From positions 3,038,001 to 3,102,000 of the forward strand of contig NC_060017.1 of NCBI RefSeq assembly GCF_021134715.1: a DNA stretch of 64,000 bases, in the 5' to 3' direction. Made by a program: the position numbers and the translations under genes. Origin of the DNA: Daphnia pulex. Its lineage: Eukaryota > Arthropoda > Branchiopoda > Diplostraca > Daphniidae. Position 1 is the stretch's first letter, and the number at the start of each line of letters is the position of its first letter. Below are positions 23,941-35,500 of the stretch, piece after piece. The notes beneath the pieces are model-generated. The model did no database searches. It was not told where the DNA came from and was given only the letters and a program-made list of their open reading frames with translations.

Positions 23941-24858
23941 CTAGAACGCAATAATAAACTATCCGTGATTCTAGTTTAAATCAACCGCGCTGGTACCTAA
24001 CAATAAGTGTAAAAAAAGTTGAATGTTGAGCGACAGAGACCTACCACCCGCTTATAAAGGCACCGATAAGAGATAATTATAAGTATATGGTAGAGAACAT
24101 ATGATATTGTCTGCAAGGTTGTCGTGGGCTCATGTGCTGTCATGCGAGATATATATACGCGTAATATACAATTAACGGGTCCTTTCTATACTTGCGTCTT
24201 GTAACACTTCAAGCACTTACTCTTTTACGTAGGCCTATAGTAAAATACAGTTCGTGATTGGGACGGTTGGTGTAACACAATTGCGTCAACTAGAAAATCC
24301 CTCTGGAACCCCGTGAATCTTGCGTACGTGACAATTGTGTGATTTTCAATGTATCTTATCTTTCTTGTTGTGTTTAGCTATACTGGCCCACATCAACCGT
24401 TGGGTTTAATGTAAAATCCGGTAAGATCAAAAAAAGATTGATTAAGATCGAGTCAACGATAGAAACTACGTACCGTTCTCAGCAAGGATATAATAAATAA
24501 CGCTATTATAAGAACCGGTTTAATTTGTAGCAGTAAAATGAAACACATAAGTTTTGTGTTCGTGACGTGTACGTATATTCTATTCTACCCAGATTATAAC
24601 ATTCGCAGAGGCAGAGGTAGTAAACCCGTGGCAGGTAACATTTTTCTGCCACATGATTCAGTTCGAAACCGATGACGTAATTGCAAATTAACATAAATGC
24701 GGATGTTAAAAAAATTTAAACGAAATTTTTAGAGTTTTTAAAAATGAAACGCTTAGAGGTAAATTAAATAAATAAATAAATAAAGTTATGCGTACTAGCG
24801 CAAGAATTTGGGGGATTTTCATAGTGATTATCAAAAGAAAAAAAAAGTCCCCAGCAGA

Positions 24859-24912
24859 AAATTGGGGAATGCCAGCAAAAAAATTGGGGAATGCCAGCCA
24901 AAATTCGCTGGC
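24859..24912. repeat. 18-bp direct repeat with hairpin
   Basis: AAATTGGGGAATGCCAGC occurs at 24859-24876 and again at 24881-24898. The second copy continues into an inverted repeat, GCCAGC-N8-GCTGGC (24893-24912). It lies about 125 bp past the NOX5-B stop. Purpose unknown. Confidence 0.6.
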
Positions 24913-25035
24913 AATCAGAGACAATCAAAGATGTTGCAAACAGCTCGTTGCATCACTCGGTATTTGTGAGATATGCATTATTATGAAATAGCAATAAACA
25001 ACAGCAGCAGTCAAGTCGGCTCGCTAAATATACAT

Positions 25036-28000
25036 CTAAAATATTTCTTTGCGGAAGTCGAAGCCGAACTCGTTACATTTTTTTCTCAGTTCTTTTGCCA
25101 ATTGTGGGGGGCCGCAGTAGAACACCGTTACCTTTCCCTTATCTTCGTCAACTAATTTCTGAAATACTTTGTCCCAGTTTGGCCTGCCAGCGTTGGTGCG
25201 AGTCTTCAGTCCTGTCACCAAATCACGTTTGTCCTAATAAAAAATGAGAGGGAAATAAGTATTGATAAAAATAACTCTCGTTACAGTACAGAAAGTCTAC
25301 CTTTGCATAAAGCAAGTCGAAGGCCATTTGCAGTCCAACAGCTTTCATATCTGTCTTTTTCAGGGCACTAGTTATGTACATGTGCAAATCAAGAAATCGA
25401 TCGAGCACGCCACCCACATCCGTCTGTTCCATTTCCAGTTGCGACAGCATGTCAACGAACCACTCAAAACTGCGTTGATCGCGGTTAATCCAGAAAAAAT
25501 CGACCTAATAAAAAACAATTGGCGAAAGGTGACAATATTAAATATTTGTCGGCGTAATAGTGCGAGGATTACTGAATAATGAAATTACTTTTTTTAGATT
25601 CATGATAGAATCGGGCATTTGCGAAGCCCACGAATGGTTGCAGTTGGGGCAGCTTTGTCGAATGGCGTAGTAGCGATGCATAATTGATTGGAGAATACTG
25701 GCGAAGGGAGTCACACCAATGCCAGCCGCAATAAGAACCGCATGCTCCGCACGAAAAATGTGACTCGAAGGAGCTCCATAAGGGCCATCGATTGCCACCT
25801 GAAATTGGTAATTCAAATCGCTTTTAAAATTAATTCTTTCGTTCAAAAAGTGAAAGCAGAAGAAGGCTATACTTCTAGCGAGTGGAAGATGTGTCGTTCT
25901 TCCCTCATCGGGGGTTGATGACTCTGGATAACTTCCGCTGAATCCTTTGCCATAGTTTCAGGAGCGTGAGAAGCTCTTGGTGTCAATTTCATTTTTCGCG
26001 GGTTCAATGGAGAATTCTTATCAATTTGAATTGGCAGAGAGACGTTTTCCGTACATGGTTGTTGGCGCATTGGCATGCCTGACGGCATTGCAATGCAGTG
26101 AGATTTATACTTTGATCTGATGTCATTTTCGACGGAAGTCGGTTCAATAGCGCTGATTGCTTTCGGATACTTGTTATTGTCGTTTTTAACGTTATTAGTA
26201 CGTAGAAGTTGTTTGGACTGTTCTTGTTCAAAATATTCATAGAGCTTATTGGTCCACCCACCAGCACATCGAATATGTAGCCATATAAAATCTGTTGCAA
26301 ATAAAGAGGAGTAAACAGTAAGTATAACAAATTTCCATTAGGGAAGTATAATAACATATCAAGAAACGGTATTTTTGAAGTGCCTTAATCGTGTTATCAT
26401 TAGTAGGTTTCTGCAATAAATGGAATCATACATAGTAGATAAAATCCTACCTGGAAGTTCTGGAGCACTGCTGATGGTAAATGGATGCCATTCGGTTGAA
26501 GTGATTGCCGGAACTTTTAGGTAGACGTAGTCTCCAGGATGAAAATAAAAATTTTCCGGCTTACGAATTACCAGATGAGTAACGCGAGACGGTAAAAGCA
26601 TGGCAGAATTGATATCGGTGCGACCCCTGTTACTAGAACTAAGTCTGATTCGACGACTTGCTTTAAAAAGGGCAAAACAGAGTCCTGGTCCGATGAACCA
26701 GTACCAGAAATTAGGGCCATGGAGAATCAGAAGAATCCAAAAAGGAATGTACAGCAAGTGGGTCCAGTAAAAAACCTACACATTTATGATTAATCGGTAG
26801 TAACATTAGCGAGCGCTATAGAATGATTTTCTGCACCGTGTGCTTACCTCAAAGTAACCGCTTTTGCGAACAGATGGCAATGAGCATATGGCCATGATGG
26901 CCAGAATTACCACAAGCGCCCATCCAGTTATATTGGCAAGGCCAGGATAAAGTCCAAATAGTTCGGGTCTCATGGTAAATAACCATTCTGTTGAGAATTA
27001 AAAAAAAAATCCAATTCATATAAAATAAATCCTTGGAGTCACACGTTATAAATACATCTTATATAGTTCTACTATTACCTGCAGCGGAATGAGTTCTGTT
27101 TGTCACTGGGGACACCACCTCACCAGCAATATTTAGAGCTACGCACAATCATAGAAATTTGGACTTGTTAATTAAAAAATAAATAAAATTAAGTTTTGTA
27201 TCCTTGAACAAGACTCACGAAAATTAATTATGTGCATCAAGGTGTGAAGGGCACTCAATACAACGACAACACCACCGCAAACTTTGTGCAAATAGACGTG
27301 CTGGTCCACAGGTAAGAAGCTACCGCAGCCGATGTTTCTCAGCAGCGTGATACCACGGCGAAGCATCAAAACCAAAATGAAGGCACAGTTGAAATTCAAC
27401 GTTTGTCCTGTAAACATAATTTGCCAACATATTATTAATAGTGTCGATAATGAGCAAGTAATAAAATTAATGAGTAATAATACCACAAGATCTGGCTAAA
27501 ATGTAAAACATATTAGAGTCCTTGTACTGAATGGCTCGACTGATGAATAAGCCGAGATTGACGATAGCGTAAGCAAGGACAAAGATAACGAAAGGTGCGT
27601 TATTCTTAACGTATGAGACCATTGGTTTAAAGATTGGCTGACGTTGAGTTTTCTTTTCAGGGCTCGGTAGAAGAAAGCGGTCCAAGCTGAATTGAGAAGT
27701 GATCAAGTCAAATCAGATAATCAAGTAAAGAACAATTAACTGGTGCAATTCATATAAATATACCTACATACCTGATGGACAGATTTTCAAGTAGCCCTGG
27801 ATGTTTGGACATCTGAGCTTTCAACTCGTCGTAGGTGAGACCATTTCTTGTTGAATGCCTTGACGTGTCACTGCGATCCCTGGCGTCGTCATAGAGAGCT
27901 TCAGCAAGTTCTTCGACTTGCTTTTCATTGAATTTCATTCCGTTCTCCTCGATGCAGGCCTTGAGAACGGATTTCAGTTCACACAGCTTGATCAGTCCGT

Positions 28001-29371
28001 CTCCTGTAATATTAATCATGCGGTGTTAAGAAATACGGATGTATAAAAACAATATTTTTAAACTAAAAGTAAATTATTGTACCATTTTCGTCATAGATTT
28101 GGAAAAGACACCGGACTTTGTCCTCTTCGGATTGGCCGCAAAATTGCTCAAGACCCTCTCGAAATTCAGCAATAGAAATATTTTTAGAGCCGTCCTTGTT
28201 AAATATGCGGAAGATGCGTTCGGCGAAAAATTTCTGTCGAAAAATAATTATGAGACATTACAAACTGAGTGCTGACTATAATGGGTCTGTGTGTCGTCGT
28301 ACGTTTTTGGAAGGGATAAGTTTCTTAAAGTCTTCGAAGCTCATTTCCCGGTTGCCGTTAGTGACGATGGAACGGAATAGCTCCTCCGCACGTCCCGGGT
28401 ATAAAATGTGAAGGTTCCTCCTGCAGAAATAAATATTGCGCATCTTTTCTAGTCGATAATCAAATATGAATGTGCCAACCTTTCTGATGTGTACTCGGTG
28501 ATAGAAGCCATCACTTGGTTTACAGACACCTGTCCTGCGCCTGCCTTGTCCGTATCGATCAAAGCGAAAAGCTTACTCAACACCTGTTGATTTTTTTAAT
28601 GGAGTTCCGTTCTTTAAAAAATGTAAAACAATTTTTGAAAATGATTTTTGCGTTTACCCCTTTGGATTTAAAAATGCGGCAAAAGATTTCGAAATCAATA
28701 TCGTCTTCCTTCACAAAAATGTACCACAGGGTATCCAACAGGTCAATGAAATCAGTTTTTGGTCTGATTAGCATTAAATAAATGTACACAACAGTTAAAA
28801 AAATTAAAAAAAAAAAAACATATTGATAACTTTACCGTAGTTTTTCTTTGAGATCTCCAATGAAATCAGAATGGACGAGTTTACCTCTGGAATGGTGATC
28901 AAACAACCGAAACAGCAAATGCAGTACATTCTTTTATGGAATCAAGAAAAATGTGATTTTAAAAACGCGGATTCAACAAAATAATTTTTAGTTAAAATGA
29001 ATGTTATGATGGTGGCATACATCTTGTGAGAATAGTCGACAGAAGCTGTCCGCACTGAACGTCTCCGTATTTTCTTCATTTCGTTGTTTGCATAGAGACT
29101 GGAGTCCCGTTAGAGCTTGTTGGCGTTGTTGAGCTTGCACAAACCAAGCAACTTTGCGGGTCTCTTTTGGCTCGTTGGCGTTGATTTCCGCTATTTGTAT
29201 TTCAAAGGCTGAATCCACCTCCTCCATTTATTCATCAGGGAAAAAAAATCAATTAGCCGCAATGAATTTTAAACAAAATACCGATGCAAATCGGAGGATA
29301 TCGTGTGGAGTGATATCTATATTTTTAATTCGCAATGTGCTTACCTTATCAAGTGAGGCAAATTTCGCCAT
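25036..29371 (-). CDS. NOX5: NOX5-B, calcium-dependent NADPH oxidase (paralogue 2 of 3)
   Basis: Seventeen exons: 29371-29345, 29218-29021, 28930-28836, 28763-28658, 28583-28480, 28420-28303, 28233-28083, 28003-27772, 27686-27484, 27407-27219, 27138-27079, 26987-26848, 26775-26451, 26291-25873, 25798-25589, 25504-25301, 25233-25036; 2979 nt, 992 aa. Domains are ordered as in NOX5-A. EF3 starts with Asn (NKDGSKNISIAE), EF4 is canonical (DENGDGLIKLCE), and the second EF-like loop carries a two-residue AG insertion. The haem histidines (LHK/LHT, WTH/LHG), HPFTIS, GIGVTPF, CPNC, YCGPPQLAKEL and the terminal Phe are all present. The linker between the FAD and NADPH lobes is the shortest of the three and lies in one 419-nt exon. 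The ATG at 29371 is preferred because NOX5-A and -C also begin with a tiny exon; an in-frame ATG at 29227 is the alternative. Confidence 0.93.
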
Positions 29372-32300
29372 TTTTGGTTTGTAAAAATATGAAGCACTGT
29401 GGAAATATTTCTTCTCGAGAGTATCCGTAGCGTGTATCGTTTGTGTAAAGTGTCAAAGGAGACTGACCACGTCGCAATGGCTAACACTACCTTTTCCGTC
29501 TAGGTTTTTAAAAAGGGTATATATGTTTTTCGTTCAGTATGGTACTTTCACTTTTGGTTGTCTTTGACACGCAAATTTTTCCGAGGCAGAATGAACTTTC
29601 GTTTACTGATCGGGGAATTCCAGCCAAACAGGAGTGGGAATTTTTTAGAAAGTGAAAAGACGACGTAAGCATAACCCACTTGATTTTTTTTTGCCAAACA
29701 GCTGATGCAAAATTGTGCGTAAATAAACGACCTTCAAAAAACACGAATCTGTGTTATTTATTATGCCTAGTATGAATGATGAAATACAGGATGAAATACA
29801 TTTCCATTTATTTTTTGCACAAAAAATTTTCTGCAAAATATACCATCACAGTAATTGACTATAATAGAAGACTATTTTTCCATTTAGCGTCAAGCTGATA
29901 CAGTGTTAGACAATAACAAAATCCACTCATACGAACATTTTTAACCTTAACATACTTCAGCGCATTGGAAGAAGTAGAGCGTGGATATAACCAAATTGGT
30001 AATATTTCGCGTATTCCAAATATGGTTTGAGACACTTGCCTTGAACCAGCACGCTCCATTGAAAGTACAAAATGTGTAGACTGATGCTTGCACTTATTAC
30101 CATTGAATTTACATTTTCAGCTGTTTGATAAGGAAATGAAAGTTCACATCAAAGCTGAAGTGGAGAACTGATGAACTGACGACTCTCGTCAGAGCCCCGA
30201 CAAAAGTTGCAATTAAGAGTTAAAAAAAAAAGTTTAAGATGAGTACTCAGGGGAACTTATTCGGCGAATGCAGTCAGATCTGTCTACAGGTCATAGAGAT
30301 AAAATATTCTCAGATTCTCTTCTTGGTTATATACATATTAGTCTAGAGGTTCAGTTACCTATGTTTCTATTAAAATCGACTTGCCAATTTCCTATAGAAA
30401 GTCACAAGAGAAAGTCTAGACTTTTGGAAAGTATTGGATAATGCATTATTAATTGATGACATGATCAATTGATGCTTGTACCTATAATGACATAAAATTT
30501 AGTGCATATGACAGCGCGCCCGGGTTTCGTGGGCTATACGATATGCTTTCACAATAGGGAGAAGTAATGAGGAATCGTCTAACACGGAACTATTTGGTGA
30601 GAAACGAAGATGAAGTCACTTTTGATCGACGAATGCAAATCTCGATGTGAATTGAATTCGAATGTGATATTATATTATTGAAAGAACATTTTAAATTGGG
30701 ACGCGCAACATCCGAATTCAGTTCTGATTCCAAAACAGGACGACACAAAAAAATGCAAAGCCAAAGTCGATCCTGTTATGCCGTATGTGTATAGGTAACC
30801 ATGGGATAAGTCTACCTATGCATTATGTATGCGTATAAAGGGATGCCTCCATTTACTGAGGAGATTCAGAATTTTCAAGAAGCACGCAATATACTTCAAA
30901 TTTTGACAGTCAGTGATTCGGGAAATCCTTTGAAGTAAATGAAATGGAGCGCGGATTATATACGGCCGATACGGCTAAACATTTTTTGCGCTAATACATT
31001 AAATTGTATCTAGACGAATATTTAAAGTTAAATGATTTTCACAGCAGTTTATGTGCGCCTCTAAATAAAAACGTGTATTCGTGCACACCATTACCAGCAT
31101 ATATACCATACTAAACTGGCGTACGCGTATAAAGCTGTATAAATCAATATTACGCATTGGGTTATGGAGTGTCTTGCGATCTAAACGTGAAGGAATATTT
31201 TACCGTACATAACTATACGACCCAATAATTGAGTCATCAAAGAAACAATTTACGCCCAGCACGTGATTGACTAATTGCCATCAATGATCCATGCCGTTGA
31301 AAGTAATAATGTAAACCTGCGAACTTATATTTAGAAAACTATACAAAGAAAAATAGAAGAGAAAATTGTTCTGTAGAAGGAACGCAATAATTGAGCATTC
31401 GAGTATAATGACGTGAAGTATACCGCGTTAATTACCTAATGCTTAATTAATTTCTTGAAAGAGCAATTAGCTTATTTCTGTGCTGAAATCCCTTACCTTC
31501 AAGTTTCCTCGAGTTTCCTTGTGAACCAGTTCCCTAAAAATTTTTTTTTCCCCGGGTAGGTGTGAAGTTTATGAATATTCATCAAATCATTTCAGCAAAT
31601 CAATGAATGTTGAAGGACAACTATACGCTGGGAATTTTCGTAGAAAGTAGAAAAACTTGTCATGAATTAGAGGCCACCACCTTCAGGGCTTTCAGTAAAA
31701 AAAAAAACTTTCGTCTGAATTTTTTAAGCACAGACGCGCGTTGTTTAGAATTCAGAAACCTGCTGGGTTTTTACGCTTCTCTTCTGATGGCAGGACATTG
31801 TCTTTTTCGTCACGATGTCAAAAAATCACTAGAAACTAGAAAGCGCTTTTTGTCTCTTGGTCAAAAAGTCAACAGCTCGACAGATCTAGCAAACTGCAGC
31901 GCCATAGGCGTATTATTTTCAGTTCACGGCAATCTACCAATTCATTTTATTTGGACAGCAGCGGAGAAAGTGAGTTTGTTGTCTGGAGGGATTCTATGTG
32001 TGCACAAAAGGGTATAACAGCGAATCAGAATACCGTATCAGGACTTCATCGATGTATATGATTTTCAGGTTTATAATAAGACGTACTATGTTGTCCGCTT
32101 AAGAGAAACTCAAGATTATTTAGAATGTGAGATTATGATCACCGCTTAAAGCTTAATTGAAATTTTGCCGACGAAAACACCGAGATAAAAAGTTTTGAAA
32201 GTCGAATGTACACTTTTCATGAAAGTTTGCCCGTTTTCCTTCTTTGAGGTATAGCTAAAATCTTTATTATTAGCTCTAGGCCAAACATATAAGCTTTCGC

Positions 32301-32523
32301 TTGTTCACTGCAAACATTTTTTTGTGTGAATATAAGCAATGCGGAAAAACAAAAAATAACAAGCTCAAAGTAATAAGGTCGTTGCGCTCACATACTTTCA
32401 CTACCCACACAAGGAAGTCTTCAAGTAAGTTCGGAAAGAGATTATTAAGCAGACTTTTGAAAGAAGGGTAAAAATTGATGAATACCGCGCACTGATAAAA
32501 GTATAATAAGTTGTGGGTTTCGG
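29372..32523. other. Spacer between NOX5-B and NOX5-C
   Basis: This 3.15-kb AT-rich region holds the 3' side of NOX5-C (minus-strand AATAAA at 32263-32268, about 255 bp past its stop) and the promoter side of NOX5-B. A 136-codon plus-strand open frame at 31607-32017 has no recognisable domain or splice context. No mobile element was recognised. Confidence 0.5.
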
Positions 32524-35500
32524 TTAGAAAATTTCTTTGCTGAAACCGAAGCCGAATTCGTTGCATTTTTTTCTCAGTTCCTTGGCCAATTGCGGAGGGC
32601 CGCAGTAGAACACCGTTACCTTCCCCTTATCTTCGTCGACTAATTTCTGAAAGATTTTGTCCCAGTTGGGTCGGCCAGCGTTGGTGCGAGTTTTCAGTCC
32701 CGTCACCAAATCACGTTTGTCCTAATTTTAGCAAAAAGACACAAATGCAAAGACTATTAGCATTCGATCAAAAGGACATGAATTAATAAGAACATGTCAA
32801 CCTTAGCGTGAATTAAATCGAGAGCCATTTGGAGTCCAACAGCTTTTAAATCGGTCTTCTTCAGTGCACTTGTGATGTACATGTGCAAATCTAGAAATCG
32901 GCCGAGGGCGCTACCCATTTCAGCTTGCTCCATTTCCAGTTGCGACAGCACCTCGACGAACCACTCAAAACTGCGTTGTTCGCGGTTGATCCAGAAAAAG
33001 TCAACCTTGGGTAACGAGGGTAAGTTATACACTAGGATCGATCTCATAGTTAAATACGCGCACGAATCAAAGATAATTTACCTTTTTTAGGTTCATAATG
33101 GTATCGGGCATTTGGGATACCCATGAATGGTGACACCTGGGGCAAGATTGCCGACTAACGTAGTAGCGGTGCATAATTGATTGCAGAATACTGGCGAACG
33201 GTGTGACACCTATTCCGGCCGCCACGAGAACGGCATGCTGAGCGCGGAAGATGTGACTGGAAGGAGTTCCATAAGGGCCATCAATTGCGATCTATGAAAG
33301 AAATAAATGATGCCATACGACGGTTAACAAATGCAGGCAATATTTCCCAAGTGTGGCGCGAGTTCAATATAACTACAATACTTCTAGTGGGTAATAGATG
33401 TGCACGCCTTCCACCGAATGAGGTTTTTCGCTATTCGGTTGTGCGCTCCTATTCTCATTCCGCGAAGTGAATTGGGCCGGCTTCTTCCGCATACTTTCGG
33501 GAGCGTACGAAGCACGCGGCGTCGCTCGCTTTCTGACTTCTGATCCAGTCTTAGATTTGCCGGGCGTTTCCTCGATGGGCACGAGGATGCTCATCGCACG
33601 AGGCTGCTGATGGTGATGGGGATATCGATGGTGTTGCTTGTCGCGCAAAATTCCTTCGTCGTACTGATCGCGCTGGCGCGCTGGTGATTGTGCTCTGCCA
33701 ACAATAGGATCCCTTAATAAATAATGAAAAAGAGATTCTTGAGAACATATGGCGGGCAATACTTACCGGTTGAAAGTAATGCTCGATGAAGGATCGTCAT
33801 GAGCACCGTTCAACTGGTCGCTGTTCTTCAACGGTCTGAGAGTCATGCGGCACGATTCTAGTTGATCGTATTTATCAACAGGATTTTTGTTGGAAAAGGT
33901 CCGAGTAAGCCTTCGAACTCCCCTGTAAGAGTTTCGTATGGTAAGATCATTTCCCGACGTTATGAGAATAGTGACTTTAATCATTTACTTCATGATATTT
34001 TGCGTGGAAAAAGATGCGTCATTTTCGAGAATGCGCTGGCAATGACGACAGGCTGGTTCCCCGCCGCCATTGTGTTGTTGATTCTGTGCCGATTGCTTGA
34101 GACACAGCTTGGCTTGCTCTCGTTCAAAGTAGTCGTACAACTTGTTTGTCCAACCTCCGGCACAACGTATGTGTAGCCACATGACATCTCATTTTAAAAC
34201 AAGATGGATGATTTGTTAGAAAGAAACAAGTTCAATTAATTGGTGCGTGTGTGTTCGCTATTCAATAAACAAAAGGTGCATGTATCATCACTACTTGGCA
34301 TGAAGGTGAATATCTACCTGGAAGTTCCGGAGCGCTGCTGATTGTGAATGGATGCCACTCGGATGCAGTGATGGCGGGAATCTTAACGAACACATAGTCT
34401 CCGGGATTAAAATTGAAATTCTCCGGCTTGCGAATGACTAGGTGGGTAACGCGAGACGGTAAGAGCAAAGCAGAACTGATGAAGGTGCGACCTTTGCCAG
34501 TCACCCGGAGTCGAAATCGACCAGTTCCCTCAATAAAAAATAAGATTCCGGGTCCAATGAACCAGTACCAGAAATTGGGGCCATGGAGAATCAGAAGAAC
34601 CCAAAAGGGAATGTAAAGCAAGTGGGTCCAGTAAAACACCTGTTTAACTACAGCGCATCAGTAACATACCAAGAAAAACAATTTTCGACTTGTTGAATTT
34701 GTTACCTCAAAGGAACCACTTTTGCGAACGCAGGGAAGCGAGCATAGACCCATGATAATCAGAATACCAACAAGAGCCCATCCGGTCAAATTGGCCCATC
34801 CGGGAATTAGTCCAAAGAGACCCGGCTCAGTTGTAAAAAGCCACTCTGTTGAGAACAAAAAAACCCGATTCATATCAAATTAATCCCTTAGAGTCACATA
34901 CATAGGCCTAATAAATACATTTTATATTTCTACTATTACCTATAGCGGAATGAGTTTCTTTTGTTACTGGTGACTCCACCTTATCAGCAATATTGAGAGC
35001 TATACGCACAATAAGAGAAATTCGGACTTGTTAGTTTTAACAAATTAAATTTCGTATCCTTGAAGAGGACTCACGAAAATTGATTAGATGCATCAAAGTG
35101 TGGACGGCACTCAATACAACGACAACACCACCGCAAACTTTGTGCAGATAGACGTGCAGGTCTAGAGGCAGGAAGTAACCACAACCGATCTGCCTCAACA
35201 GCGTGATACAGTGACGGAGCATCAGAACCAAAATGAAGGCGCAGTTGAAATTCAACGCTTGTCCTGGAAATTTAAAAGATTATAAGACAAAATGCATCGT
35301 GAACTGTATAAGAAAGAAAACGAGCGTTATTACCACCACATCTTGCAAGAATATAGAAGACATTTTCTTTTTGATATTGAATTCCCCGACTAACAATCAA
35401 GCCAATATTGACGATTGCGTAAGCAAGGACGAACATGATGAAAGGTACGTTATTCTTGGCGTAAGAACTAAATGACTGGAAGACTGATTGACTTTGAATC

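Larger units (their letters stand above)
23280..25035. other. Spacer between NOX5-A and NOX5-B
   Basis: This 1.76-kb region is the promoter side of NOX5-A and the 3' side of NOX5-B. It contains a candidate extra coding exon (23819-23940 minus), an 11-base G run near 23786, an (AATA) microsatellite near 24765-24785 and a short direct repeat with a hairpin at 24859-24912. Confidence 0.55.

Noticed and set aside
31607..32017. 136-codon plus-strand open frame between NOX5-B and NOX5-C
   Set aside because: AT-rich, with no domain, no splice partners and no family resemblance. It is within chance length for 3 kb of non-coding DNA.
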